Positions 15,822 to 23,941 of a stretch of DNA of 50,511 nucleotides are shown here, piece by piece. The stretch comes from Caldifarciminota bacterium. GTDB taxonomy: Bacteria; Hydrothermota; Tepidihabitantia; SM23-42. The notes beneath the pieces are model-generated. The model searched no databases. It saw only the letters and a program-made list of their open reading frames with translations, and was not told where the DNA came from. The position numbers and the translations under genes are program-made. Numbering within the stretch: position 1 is the first letter of the stretch; every line of letters starts with the position of its first letter. Location: assembly GCA_030671005.1 (NCBI GenBank), contig DAOVAN010000001.1, positions 1 through 50,511 of the forward strand. Reading direction: 5' to 3'.

Positions 15822-17070
15822 CCTAGCGGTCAGCCTTGCTGTAATCTGCGTGTTTCTTAGCCTCAGCGCCTTCTTTTCGGGTATGGAAGCAGCCATCTTC
15901 TCAATATCCCGCTTCCGCTTAAAGACACTGTTATTTGAGAGGAGAAAAGGCGCTCGGACGCTGGAGCGAATCAAGAAGGAACCGGGTAAGACGCTGGCAT
16001 CGATTCTCTTGGCAAACCTTCTGGTGAATGTCGGCGCCTCTTCGGTTGGGGCCGTGATACTGCTCCAGATGATTCACCGGTACAACCTTGACACCACATT
16101 TTCGTTCATTACCGAAATCATCCTGATGACCTCACTCATACTTGTCCTTGGAGAGATTGCGCCAAAGACCATTGCCATTTCCAACGCCGAGTCGCTGGCT
16201 CTGCGTTTTGGCAAGATCGTAGAATACGTGGCATGGTTTTTCAGCCCGATTTCACGCGCCATGGAGAAATTCATGCAGCGCTTGCTGGGGGTGCAAGCAG
16301 TCCGCCGATTGGACACTATTTCTGATAAAGAGATCAAACTGATGCTTAGTGAGGCAAAGCGTTTCAAGATTCTGGATGAGGGAGAGGAAGAGTTCGGGTT
16401 CCAAATATTGAAGTTCGGCAAGATGACGGTCAACCAGGTGATGACGCCCCGACAGAAGGTTGTTGGCGTTGACGTCACGGCGAGCATTCACGAGGCGAAG
16501 AAAATCGTCACCAGCGAGAAGCATTCAAGAATTTGCGTCTTCGATGAGAAGGACGATGTCGTCGGTATCCTTTATGCCAAGGATCTTTTCATTAGCCAGA
16601 TAAGAGAACCCGAGTCGAAAAGCGTCAAAGATCTTATGCGCGAGCCGTATGTCGTTCCCGAAACGAAACAACTGGACAATCTACTCAGTGAATTTAGAAA
16701 GAAGGGTATACACATCAGCATTGTAGTCGATGAGTTCGGAGATTTCACGGGTATCGTTACGCTCGAGGACATCTTGGAATCGCTGTTCGGTGAAATAATC
16801 GATGAGTACGATGAGGTTGCTGATCTACCGTATGAAAAGATCTCCAAGAATACTTTTCTTTTTGAAGGCGACATTACGATTGGGGAGCTTGCACGAATTC
16901 TCCACATCGAGCCTTTTGCGCCGGAGGGCGAAAGACTAGCAGGTTTTATTCTCAGTCATTTTGGCAAAATCCCCGGCGAGAAAGAAAAGATTCGTATTGC
17001 AAACGTCGAATTGACGATTGAAGAAATCCACGACCGCATAATCGAGAAGGTGCTGGTCAGGAAAGTATGA
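15814..17070 (+). CDS. CNNM/CorC-type transporter with CBS pair and CorC_HlyC domain
   Basis: The protein of about 418 residues has a DUF21/CNNM membrane domain with about four helices (1-160; VFLSLSAFFSGMEAAIFSI, LVLGEIAPKTIA), then a CBS pair (about 205-335; VNQVMTPRQKVVGVD, VDEFGDFTGIVTLEDILESLFGEI) and a C-terminal CorC_HlyC domain (340-418). Family members are linked to Mg2+ or other divalent ion transport, and CBS pairs often bind adenine nucleotides. I choose the ATG at 15814 over the adjacent GTG at 15811. A second, shorter paralogue follows with a 4-nt overlap, so the two may form a heteromer. Confidence 0.88.
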   Translation: MNSLAVSLAVICVFLSLSAFFSGMEAAIFSISRFRLKTLLFERRKGARTLERIKKEPGKTLASILLANLLVNVGASSVGAVILLQMIHRYNLDTTFSFITEIILMTSLILVLGEIAPKTIAISNAESLALRFGKIVEYVAWFFSPISRAMEKFMQRLLGVQAVRRLDTISDKEIKLMLSEAKRFKILDEGEEEFGFQILKFGKMTVNQVMTPRQKVVGVDVTASIHEAKKIVTSEKHSRICVFDEKDDVVGILYAKDLFISQIREPESKSVKDLMREPYVVPETKQLDNLLSEFRKKGIHISIVVDEFGDFTGIVTLEDILESLFGEIIDEYDEVADLPYEKISKNTFLFEGDITIGELARILHIEPFAPEGERLAGFILSHFGKIPGEKEKIRIANVELTIEEIHDRIIEKVLVRKV

Positions 17071-17993
17071 TAGATTTTATTTTACCCTTGCTCTTGTCTA
17101 TTAGCATAGGAATTTTCAACGCCAGCGAGACCGGCCTCGTTAGCATCGAGAAGATAAAGATCTTGAAAGCGAAGCGTGAAAAGAAGAGCTGGGCTTTACG
17201 CCTCAACAAATTTCTTTCTGCTCCTGCAAGGTTCTTCTCAACCATTCTCGTCTGCGAGAGTTTCATAATCGTCGTGGCTTCCACATTGTATGCAAGATCT
17301 TTTGTTGATTTGATGGGCGGCTCGGGCATCATTGTTTCAACGATAACCCTCTCCTTATTCTCTCTTATGTTTGGACAGTTTATCCCTAAGTCGGTTGCCT
17401 TATCCCATCCGGTACGCACCATGACCGCACTGTCTGGAGTCATTTACTACATTGAGATTGTAGCTTACCCCGTTGTATGGTTTTATGCGCAGCTGGCAAG
17501 ACTCATCGCCTTGCTCTTCAAGAGCGGCACTGAGACAGACGCGATGCACAGGTTGGACATAGTTCACGCGATGGGTGAGTATGAGGAAGAGGCGAGCAGA
17601 CTAGCGTCAAGACTGTTCAATTTTTCCAAAAGAAAAGTGGGCGAGGTGATGATCCCGATGAACACCGCCTTTGTTTCTACGAAGGGTCAGGAGCTAGCCA
17701 CCATTGCGGAGAGTAAGGGAAGGATATATACCAGGATCCCGGTATGTGTTGGCTCGCGGCGCGATATCATTGGTATCTTTAACATAAAAGATTATCTCTA
17801 CACCAACGAAATTACTCTCAGGGAACCTTTTTTTGTGAACGCCGACGATCGGTGTATGACAATCTTCATGGAGATGAAGCAAAAAGGCGAGCACATGGCT
17901 ATAGTGATGGACAAGAAGAACCGTCACAAGGGGATCGTTACCCTCGAGGATTTGATTGAAGAACTAGTTGGGGAAATAAGAGACGAAAGATAA
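17067..17993 (+). CDS. Shortened CNNM/CorC paralogue without CorC_HlyC domain
   Basis: The 308-residue product repeats the layout of its neighbour: a DUF21 membrane domain (1-150; SIGIFNASETGLVSIEKIK, MFGQFIPKSVALS) and a CBS pair (about 180-308) with FSKRKVGEVMIPMN and KGIVTLEDLIEELVGEI. It stops right after the CBS pair, where the neighbour continues into a CorC_HlyC domain. The first CBS repeat is also shorter. The ATGA overlap with the upstream gene suggests stoichiometric synthesis of the two. Tandem pairs of this type are known elsewhere, so this is probably not decay. Confidence 0.85.
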   Translation: MIDFILPLLLSISIGIFNASETGLVSIEKIKILKAKREKKSWALRLNKFLSAPARFFSTILVCESFIIVVASTLYARSFVDLMGGSGIIVSTITLSLFSLMFGQFIPKSVALSHPVRTMTALSGVIYYIEIVAYPVVWFYAQLARLIALLFKSGTETDAMHRLDIVHAMGEYEEEASRLASRLFNFSKRKVGEVMIPMNTAFVSTKGQELATIAESKGRIYTRIPVCVGSRRDIIGIFNIKDYLYTNEITLREPFFVNADDRCMTIFMEMKQKGEHMAIVMDKKNRHKGIVTLEDLIEELVGEIRDER

Positions 17994-18030
17994 TATTTGT
18001 ATCACATGTCGTCGGTTCTTATCGCGGGTT

Positions 18031-18282
18031 TCAGTGCCTTTTTTTCTCGAATAATTCCCGTAACTTAGACGGCAAAGACATGTTTTGCACTCCGAAGGTG
18101 ATCATCTCTTGGATGAAAATCCGCTCCTTCGCTTCGCTCGAAAGCCTCTCGTTTATTATAAAATAGGACTTGTCCCGCAGTCGGCAATAACCACCCTTGC
18201 CAAAAAACTTATCGTATTTGACGATTATAGACAGCTTGTTACACAGCTCTTCGAGTAGGGTCAGTGTGGCAGTCCTTTTCAC
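18031..18282 (-). CDS. Conserved small protein of unknown function (83 aa)
   Basis: This is a basic 83-residue cytosolic protein with no signal peptide. Conserved-looking features are TLLEELCNKLSIIVKYDKFFGKGGYCRLRDKSYFIIN, split here as an N-terminal helix, a Gly-Gly-x-Cys-Arg turn and a hydrophobic strand, then INERLSSEAKERIFIQEM. I recall similar unnamed small proteins in several phyla but cannot name a family. It is the last gene of the nadB operon and starts 4 nt inside the DnaJ-TPR gene. Confidence 0.6.
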   Translation of the reverse strand: MKRTATLTLLEELCNKLSIIVKYDKFFGKGGYCRLRDKSYFIINERLSSEAKERIFIQEMITFGVQNMSLPSKLRELFEKKRH

Positions 18283-18920
18283 TTATTCCCTCCGAATAGT
18301 TTTGAAAAAAATCCGTCTTTGGATGACTGAAGGCGCACCAATCCTTGCTTTGCCTTCTTGTATTTGGAATCCCACTTGAGCGCCTCCTGGTATGAACGAA
18401 GAGCTTCGGCTTTCTTGGCAACGAATTCCTTTGCAAGTCCGAGATTGCAGTGTAGGGTTGGATTGAACAGCTCCTGTTTTATTGCGTGCTCGAGCTTCTT
18501 GAAACCATCTTGCTGGTTACGCTTTGTGTAGACCTGTGCCAGGCCCAGGTATGAAAGATGCAATGGGCAGGCGTTGTAGCTGTAGGCCGTACGTAGCAGG
18601 TTCACTGCGGGCCACGGTTCACCATTGTCAATATGTTCGACTGCCCTCGTGAAGAGGTTTTTTGCCTGGATTTGTTTCGCTTCGTCAGCATCGGTAATGT
18701 GTTTGACCAATGATTCATCGTACTTAGCCCTGAGTTTTTCATCGGAGAGTGTTCTGTAGGCAGCTGTGATCCGTGAGAAGATATCGTGTGCTGTCTTCTT
18801 TTCTTCTGCATCCATGTACCGGTCGGGATGGTACTTCTGGGCGAGTTTACGATAGACCTTCTTTATTTCTACCGATGAGGCGTTTTTGGAAACTCCTAAT
18901 AGCGTGTAGTAATTAGCCAT
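18279..18920 (-). CDS. J-domain protein with C-terminal TPRs
   Basis: The 213-residue protein starts with a J domain (residues 1-70) containing the HPD motif in QKYHPDRYMDAEEKK and YRTLSDEKLRAKYDES. No Gly/Phe-rich or zinc-finger region follows. The rest (about 95-205) is TPR-like helices (HLSYLGLAQVYTKRN, HCNLGLAKEFVAKKAEAL, ALKWDSKYKKAKQGL). The J domain should stimulate a DnaK ATPase, with the TPRs choosing the client. It lies in the nadB operon after another TPR gene and a zinc ribbon. Confidence 0.88.
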   Translation of the reverse strand: MANYYTLLGVSKNASSVEIKKVYRKLAQKYHPDRYMDAEEKKTAHDIFSRITAAYRTLSDEKLRAKYDESLVKHITDADEAKQIQAKNLFTRAVEHIDNGEPWPAVNLLRTAYSYNACPLHLSYLGLAQVYTKRNQQDGFKKLEHAIKQELFNPTLHCNLGLAKEFVAKKAEALRSYQEALKWDSKYKKAKQGLVRLQSSKDGFFSKLFGGNK

Positions 18921-18941
18921 ACAATCAAAGGATAAGCCAAA

Positions 18942-19079
18942 TCATGATTTGGCCGTTACCTGTTTTCTCCTCAGAGGAGCGAAGCGCACCATTCCACATT
19001 TAGGACAGACGTATTTCTTTTTCTTGTGGTGCGTTCCTTTTGTTTCATTCATCTTCTGACGGCAACGGGGACACCTCAT
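18942..19079 (-). CDS. 45-residue zinc-ribbon protein
   Basis: This gene is easy to miss because of its size. The minus-strand frame encodes 45 residues beginning MRCPRCRQKMNE and containing YVCPKCGMVRF, two CxxC pairs 18 residues apart that would bind one zinc. The tail is very basic. Its ATG at 19079 overlaps the TGA of the upstream TPR gene in an ATGA, and 21 nt separate it from the DnaJ-TPR gene, so it fits the operon. Nucleic-acid or ribosome binding is plausible from the charge; the function is unknown. Confidence 0.75.
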   Translation of the reverse strand: MRCPRCRQKMNETKGTHHKKKKYVCPKCGMVRFAPLRRKQVTAKS

Positions 19080-19363
19080 TTTTTATCTTTCTTGACCTCA
19101 GAGATTTTTTTGTTAACCTCGTTCAGGCGGATTTCAGCATTGCTATGATTGGAATCGAGAGTGAGTGTTTTCTCGTAGGTCTTCACTGCTTCGGGGAATT
19201 TCTCGGCGCCCTCATAAGCCAATCCAAGATAGTAGTAGATCTCAGGATCATGGGGATTAATTCTAAGCGCTTCGCTGAACTTCACTATCGCTTTGCCATA
19301 ATCCTTGTTTAAAAGGTACGTTTGACCTAGTTCCAATAAAACTTCAATTTCTCCTTGTTCCAT
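19076..19363 (-). CDS. Small TPR protein (95 aa)
   Basis: Two tetratricopeptide repeats fill most of the protein: LELGQTYLLNKDYGKAIVKF ending in ALRINPHDPE, then YYLGLAYEGAEKFPEAVKTY. A Lys-rich tail follows. There is no signal peptide. The start lies 20 nt inside the end of nadB and the end forms an ATGA with the zinc-ribbon gene. It resembles the TPR protein at 4891-5148 in length and wording, so the two are probably paralogous adaptors. Confidence 0.8.
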   Translation of the reverse strand: MEQGEIEVLLELGQTYLLNKDYGKAIVKFSEALRINPHDPEIYYYLGLAYEGAEKFPEAVKTYEKTLTLDSNHSNAEIRLNEVNKKISEVKKDKK

Positions 19364-20933
19364 CCCTTTTCCTATTTGTTGGTAATGTTTTTTTTATCTT
19401 TTTTTCCTGTTTGCTGATTCTGGTTATCGTGTCTTTCATGAAATTTCGCCGTTTCCTGGGGTACTCAAGCATGTAGTGCAAACCGCGTGATTCCTTGCGA
19501 TTGAGTGCACTGTCGATAACTAGCTTTGCTATGACCGTAGTGTTTCGGGATTCTGCATTGGTGATATGGATTCCTTCCTCAAACAGTTTATAAAAACCGT
19601 CGATCGCTGTTTTTGCGTCGTGTAACTTCTTTTCGCTCCTGATCAATCCAACATTTTCGTCCATGATCTCCTTAATCTGGAATATCAGATTAGGCCCTAT
19701 CTTCGTCGTTTTCTCTATTCTGGTAGGTCCTGTAATCTTGATGTCACTGATTTTGTTAACACGTGCCGCGGCTCTACTCGCGAACACCATTGCCTCGAGC
19801 AGCGAATTCGAAGCTAGGCGATTTGCACCATGCACTCCGGTGCAACTACACTCACCCAGCGCAAACATTCTTGGTATTGAGGATTCGGCCCACTTGTTTA
19901 CCGATATTCCGCCGCATGAATAGTGAGCGGCCGGTACGACGGGGATCGGTTCACGTGTTATATCGATACCCCAGTTAAGACAGGTCTCATAGATTGTGGG
20001 AAACCGGTTCTTGATGAAATCCGCCTCCAGATGTGATACATCAAGGAGGACGTACTTGGTGTTAGCATATAGCATCTCGGTAAGACACGCACGTGCTACA
20101 ACATCGCGGGGTGCAAGATTCCCTGCCGGACTGTATTTCTTCATGAAGGGAGCACCCGCTTTGGTCTTTAACACACCACCCTCACCCCTTATTGCTTCCG
20201 AGATCAAGAACGAACGTCCATCAATCTTTATGTTGTAGACTGCGGTCGGGTGAAATTGCACAAATTCCATGTTGGCGATCTTGGCCCCGACACGGTACGC
20301 CATTGCGATTCCATCACCCGTCGCAATTGGCGGATTGGTTGTATGCTGGTATACCTGCCCGATCCCCCCGGTTGCAAGGATCGTTGCGTTGGCAAGAATG
20401 ACGTCGATCTGACGAGTATCGGCATCCAGGTAGTAGATGCCCACGCATTCACCATTCTGTATGACAATATCAAGCGCTATTTCATTCTCGGTGATGTTCA
20501 CGCCAGCCTTTTTCGCTCCTTCAAGCAGCACCCTCTCGATTTCTTGGCCGGTGTAGTCTTTTGCGTGGACAATACGTCTTCTCGAGTGACCACCCTCTTG
20601 TGCCAGGTTAAATTTGCCGTTGGAGTTCATCGAAAATCGACAGCCCATGGAATGCAGTTCCTGCACCAATTTCGGGCCATCGCGGACCATTATTGCTACC
20701 ATTTCCTTATTGCATAAACCCTCACCCACTCTAATGGTGTCTTGTACGTGATACTTGCGGGCATCGTTCTCACCAAAGACGGCGGCAATGCCGCCCTGAG
20801 CATAATTGGTGCTCGAATCAGCTTTTCTTTTCTTGGTGAGGACTAATACACGACCAAACCTTGCGGCTTTGGTAGCAAAGGTCAATCCGGCAATGCCTGA
20901 ACCTACGACCAGAAAATCTACCTGCATAGGCAT
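19344..20933 (-). CDS. nadB: L-aspartate oxidase
   Basis: This 529-residue flavoprotein belongs to the succinate dehydrogenase/fumarate reductase flavoprotein family. It has the FAD-binding VVGSGIAGLTFA at the N-terminus, SSTNYAQGGIAAV, the active-site region HPTAVY, AIRGEGG and GECSCTGVHGANRLASNSLLE, which are NadB hallmarks. It makes iminoaspartate for NAD synthesis. In anaerobes fumarate can replace oxygen as acceptor. No nadA or nadC is present here. The start ATG at 20933 (a second ATG follows at 20927) lies 6 nt after a -10 box, giving a predicted leaderless message. The gene heads an operon of small proteins. Confidence 0.94.
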   Translation of the reverse strand: MPMQVDFLVVGSGIAGLTFATKAARFGRVLVLTKKRKADSSTNYAQGGIAAVFGENDARKYHVQDTIRVGEGLCNKEMVAIMVRDGPKLVQELHSMGCRFSMNSNGKFNLAQEGGHSRRRIVHAKDYTGQEIERVLLEGAKKAGVNITENEIALDIVIQNGECVGIYYLDADTRQIDVILANATILATGGIGQVYQHTTNPPIATGDGIAMAYRVGAKIANMEFVQFHPTAVYNIKIDGRSFLISEAIRGEGGVLKTKAGAPFMKKYSPAGNLAPRDVVARACLTEMLYANTKYVLLDVSHLEADFIKNRFPTIYETCLNWGIDITREPIPVVPAAHYSCGGISVNKWAESSIPRMFALGECSCTGVHGANRLASNSLLEAMVFASRAAARVNKISDIKITGPTRIEKTTKIGPNLIFQIKEIMDENVGLIRSEKKLHDAKTAIDGFYKLFEEGIHITNAESRNTTVIAKLVIDSALNRKESRGLHYMLEYPRKRRNFMKDTITRISKQEKKIKKTLPTNRKRDGTRRN

Positions 20934-20939
20934 TATTCA

Positions 20940-20967
20940 AGTTTACACATTCGCGCAGAAAAGTCAA
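20940..20967 (-). promoter_or_regulatory. Predicted leaderless promoter of nadB
   Basis: On the minus strand: TTGACT at 20967-20962, a 16-bp spacer, TAAACT at 20945-20940. The ATG begins 6 nt further on, so the transcript should start at about the A of the ATG. No Shine-Dalgarno sequence is present. Confidence 0.65.
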
Positions 20968-20983
20968 CATACAATTTGAAATC

Positions 20984-21011
20984 TTGACTAAATATGAGCT
21001 ATTAATATAAT
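20984..21011 (+). promoter_or_regulatory. Predicted leaderless promoter of ligA
   Basis: TTGACT at 20984-20989, a 16-bp spacer and a perfect TATAAT at 21006-21011. The ligA GTG follows after 5 nt. The divergent nadB promoter lies only 16 bp away, so the two could influence each other. Confidence 0.78.
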
Positions 21012-21016
21012 TAGTC

Positions 21017-23023
21017 GTGAATAGACAACGAGCGAAAAAGGAAATCGAGCGATTGCGCAAGGAAATTGACTACCACAACTACCGCTATTATGTGCTCGGC
21101 GAACCAGAAATGTCAGATTACGAGTATGACCAGCTCTACAAAAGATTAGAGCAATTGGAGCAAGAATATCCCGAATATATTAAACCCGACTCACCCACCC
21201 AGCGGGTCGGGGGTGAGCCGATAAAGGCGTTCGAAACCGTTGAGCACAGCATCGGAATGCTCAGTCTGGATAATACATATTCTGAAGAAGAGGTCAGGGA
21301 TTTTGACCGCCGGGTCAAGAAGATTGTCGGTGTGTCTGTTAAGTACGAGGCGACATTGAAGGTCGATGGCGTCGCGGTCACTCTCAATTACGCCGATGGA
21401 AGGTTTGTGCTTGGTGCAACAAGGGGCGATGGCATGAGAGGCGATGACATAACACAGAACTTGAGGACGATAAAATCAATCCCGCTCAAGTTGTTGACAA
21501 GAGATAGAGGCCTGTTGAATATCGAGGTCAGGGGAGAGGTGTACTTGCCGAAGAAGCGCTTTGAGAGATTGAACCGGGAGCGGGAGAAAGATGGTGAGAC
21601 TTTGTTTGCTAATCCGCGTAACGCGGCGGCCGGTACCTTGAAATTGTTGGATTCAAGAGAAGTCGCCAAGAGAGGACTCGATATCTTCATACATACGGTA
21701 CCGGTTGCTCCAGGATCCCGTTACACTTCACATTACAGAACACTCTTGAAGCTGCGTGATGCTGGACTCAGGGTAATTCCACACCTGGAGTTATGTACGA
21801 GCATTGATGATGTTTTTGAATACATAAACAAATGGAAGGATAAGCGAGAAGATCTCCAATATGAGGTAGATGGTCTGGTGATAAAGATCGATGGCTTCAC
21901 GGTTCGTGAAAGAATGGGTCATACGACGAAAAGCCCTAGATGGGCTATCGCGTATAAGTATCAAGCTCGCCAGGCTATTACGAAGCTGAAGAATATAAAA
22001 CTGCAGGTTGGCCGCACGGGCCGTATAACACCTGTGGCCGAACTCGACCCGGTGGCTTTGTCTGGAACCACTGTATCTCGTGCTACTTTGCATAACGAAG
22101 ATGAAATCAGAAGAAAAGAAATAAAGATTGGTGATCATGTCATCATCGAGAAGGGTGGAGAGGTTATTCCCAAGGTGGTGGGCGTTGTGAAAGCGAAGCG
22201 TTCAGGCAGCGAGAAGAAGTTTCATTTTCCTACAAAATGCCCGGTGTGTGGTCAGCCAATATCCCGGCTTCCTGAAGAAGCTGATTGGCGTTGCGTGAAC
22301 TCTTCATGTCCGGCGCAGATAAAGGGTTCGATCTTGCATTTTGTATCGCGACCGGCAATGGATATCCAAGGCTTGGGTGATGTGCTCGTAGACAAATTGG
22401 TGAATATGGGCTTAGTCAGGAGCTTTGATGATCTCTACAGGCTCGATGCAGATATACTTGCAGAGATTGAACGAATGGGAAGGAAATCTGCCCGAAACCT
22501 GGTCAATGCAATAGAACAGAGTAAGCAGAGAGAATTCATCAATGTTCTGTATGCCCTGGGTATACCCAATATCGGCATCAATGCCTCACACCTGCTCGTA
22601 AAAGCGTTTAGAAACATTGACCGCATCATTAAAGCAAAGGTCGATGAGTTCTCGGAAATCGCAGGTATTGGAGAGGTATTGGCCACAAGTGTGAAAGATT
22701 ACTTTAAAGTGCGGGAAAACCTGAAACTGATTAGAAATTTGCGCAAGATCGGCCTCAGGTTCGAAGCAGAGCCTAAGAAGTCTGTCCGAACACAATTGTC
22801 AGGTAAGACGTTTGTATTCACCGGTGAACTTGAATCGATGAGCAGGGGAGAGGCACAGAACCTGGTTCGCCAACGCGGAGGACACCCTTCGTCCAGCATT
22901 TCCAAGAAAACCGACTATGTCGTGGCTGGCAAAAAACCCGGATCAAAGTATAATAAGGCAAGGAAATTTGAGGCCCGGATAATCAACGAGAGCGAGTTCT
23001 TAAAACTGGTCAGATCTAGATAG
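21017..23023 (+). CDS. ligA: NAD-dependent DNA ligase
   Basis: The 668-residue protein has every LigA domain: Ia (HNYRYYVLGEPEMSDYEYDQL), the adenylation domain with catalytic lysine in TLKVDGVAVTL, the OB fold, a four-cysteine zinc finger (CPVCGQPI ... CVNSSCPAQ), helix-hairpin-helix repeats and a C-terminal BRCT domain (about 595-668, KTFVFTGEL). It seals nicks during replication and repair. The GTG at 21017 gives an N-terminus that aligns well with other LigA proteins, which makes the leaderless start more credible. It appears to be transcribed alone. Confidence 0.97.
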   Translation: MNRQRAKKEIERLRKEIDYHNYRYYVLGEPEMSDYEYDQLYKRLEQLEQEYPEYIKPDSPTQRVGGEPIKAFETVEHSIGMLSLDNTYSEEEVRDFDRRVKKIVGVSVKYEATLKVDGVAVTLNYADGRFVLGATRGDGMRGDDITQNLRTIKSIPLKLLTRDRGLLNIEVRGEVYLPKKRFERLNREREKDGETLFANPRNAAAGTLKLLDSREVAKRGLDIFIHTVPVAPGSRYTSHYRTLLKLRDAGLRVIPHLELCTSIDDVFEYINKWKDKREDLQYEVDGLVIKIDGFTVRERMGHTTKSPRWAIAYKYQARQAITKLKNIKLQVGRTGRITPVAELDPVALSGTTVSRATLHNEDEIRRKEIKIGDHVIIEKGGEVIPKVVGVVKAKRSGSEKKFHFPTKCPVCGQPISRLPEEADWRCVNSSCPAQIKGSILHFVSRPAMDIQGLGDVLVDKLVNMGLVRSFDDLYRLDADILAEIERMGRKSARNLVNAIEQSKQREFINVLYALGIPNIGINASHLLVKAFRNIDRIIKAKVDEFSEIAGIGEVLATSVKDYFKVRENLKLIRNLRKIGLRFEAEPKKSVRTQLSGKTFVFTGELESMSRGEAQNLVRQRGGHPSSSISKKTDYVVAGKKPGSKYNKARKFEARIINESEFLKLVRSR

Positions 23024-23142
23024 CTTTGTTCAGTCCATTCAAAACTGACCAGAGACATCGACTATTAACATTCTAGACCAAACGGAAAACCTCTCGTCTG
23101 CTGCTCCAGCCAACCGCCCACAATGTAGTAATGCATTAAATG

Positions 23143-23172
23143 GTTAATTAATTCATTAATGAATTAATTAAC
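23143..23172. repeat. Perfect 30-bp AT-rich palindrome
   Basis: Every base from 23143 to 23172 pairs with its mirror; the outer half is GTTAATTAATTCATT and the inner centre is TTCATTAATGAA. It touches the stop codon of the adjacent winged-helix gene. A 10-bp palindrome TAATGCATTA lies at 23129-23138. It could be an operator for the neighbouring regulator or a cruciform-prone site between convergent genes. Confidence 0.8.
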
Positions 23173-23489
23173 TAATGGTCTTTTCTTATTCTCTTTGTGG
23201 TACGGGTGACTAGTGTGTCGATGGTTTTTAGAACGGCGCGCACTTCCTTGGGATATTTAATCCAATAGTAGGTTTTTGGCCATCTTTTCTCGTAACGTAT
23301 TATATTGGTGATCTTTAACTTCCTCAGGTGTGCCACGACGCCCGGTTTGGATATTTCAACCAGGGCAGTAATTTCCTCTAGGTTCATCGGTCCTTTCTCG
23401 AGCAGCATCTTCACGATTGCATAGGTAATCGGATATCCGAGTATGCGACAGAGTACAGAACCTCGATATTTTTTTTCACTAATCTTCAT
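23172..23489 (-). CDS. ArsR-like winged-helix transcriptional regulator
   Basis: This 105-residue protein is a winged helix-turn-helix: the recognition part is around MNLEEITALVEISKPGVVAHLRKLKITNIIRY, given here only as a span (residues about 36-68), followed by a wing at RWPKTYYWI. No metal-binding CxC motif of classical ArsR sensors is present. The gene is monocistronic, convergent to ligA and just downstream of the valS operon. A perfect 30-bp palindrome abuts its 3' end and might be a binding site. Its targets cannot be read from context. Confidence 0.75.
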   Translation of the reverse strand: MKISEKKYRGSVLCRILGYPITYAIVKMLLEKGPMNLEEITALVEISKPGVVAHLRKLKITNIIRYEKRWPKTYYWIKYPKEVRAVLKTIDTLVTRTTKRIRKDH

Positions 23490-23566
23490 CTGAATTCAGA
23501 GAAAAGGTACTTTCTTATTTATACGCTGTCTTATATAGTCTTATGTTCGATTGTTGTTGGAAAAAA

Positions 23567-23941
23567 TCACCACTTCATGTTGTAGCTGATACTCACCTTA
23601 TCCAGATCGGTCTGGACATCGAAGCCATACATCTTTGCGCCCACATAGGCATCGGCGAGTGAATAGCCGAATACAAAAAGACCCCACCACAACATCGAGT
23701 TTCTTCTTGTATAGTCACCCTCACGGTGATATTTGTATGCGAAATAGCCGAGGGTTATTTCTGCAGCCCCGATTATCACGCCTGGCACATAACGCTCAGT
23801 ATAGAACTGCCCACCACCCGGAAAAACACATAGCAACATGGCGACATTTACATTCTTTTCGGCGGCACACGCTATGCTGACCACAATGAGCAGCACGACA
23901 AAAGCTCCTTTGAGAGGGAAGTTCTTAAGAGAAACCGACAT
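23567..23941 (-). CDS. DUF5683-like small membrane protein
   Basis: The ~124-residue protein has an N-terminal hydrophobic signal (FVVLLIVVSIACA), the LCVFPGGGQFYTERYVPGV motif, and two further hydrophobic segments (IGAAEITLGYFAY, MLWWGLFVFGYSLADAYVGA). The PGGGQFY and SLADAYVGA stretches are typical of DUF5683-type proteins of FCB bacteria; the function is unknown. The ATG at 23941 overlaps the stop of the upstream gene (ATGA), so I prefer it to the TTG at 23944. It is the last gene after valS. Confidence 0.7.
   Translation of the reverse strand: MSVSLKNFPLKGAFVVLLIVVSIACAAEKNVNVAMLLCVFPGGGQFYTERYVPGVIIGAAEITLGYFAYKYHREGDYTRRNSMLWWGLFVFGYSLADAYVGAKMYGFDVQTDLDKVSISYNMKW

Noticed and set aside
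17067..17993. The second CNNM gene as a pseudogene
   Set aside because: The frame is intact, starts with a coupled ATGA and ends cleanly after the CBS pair, so a shortened paralogue is more likely.
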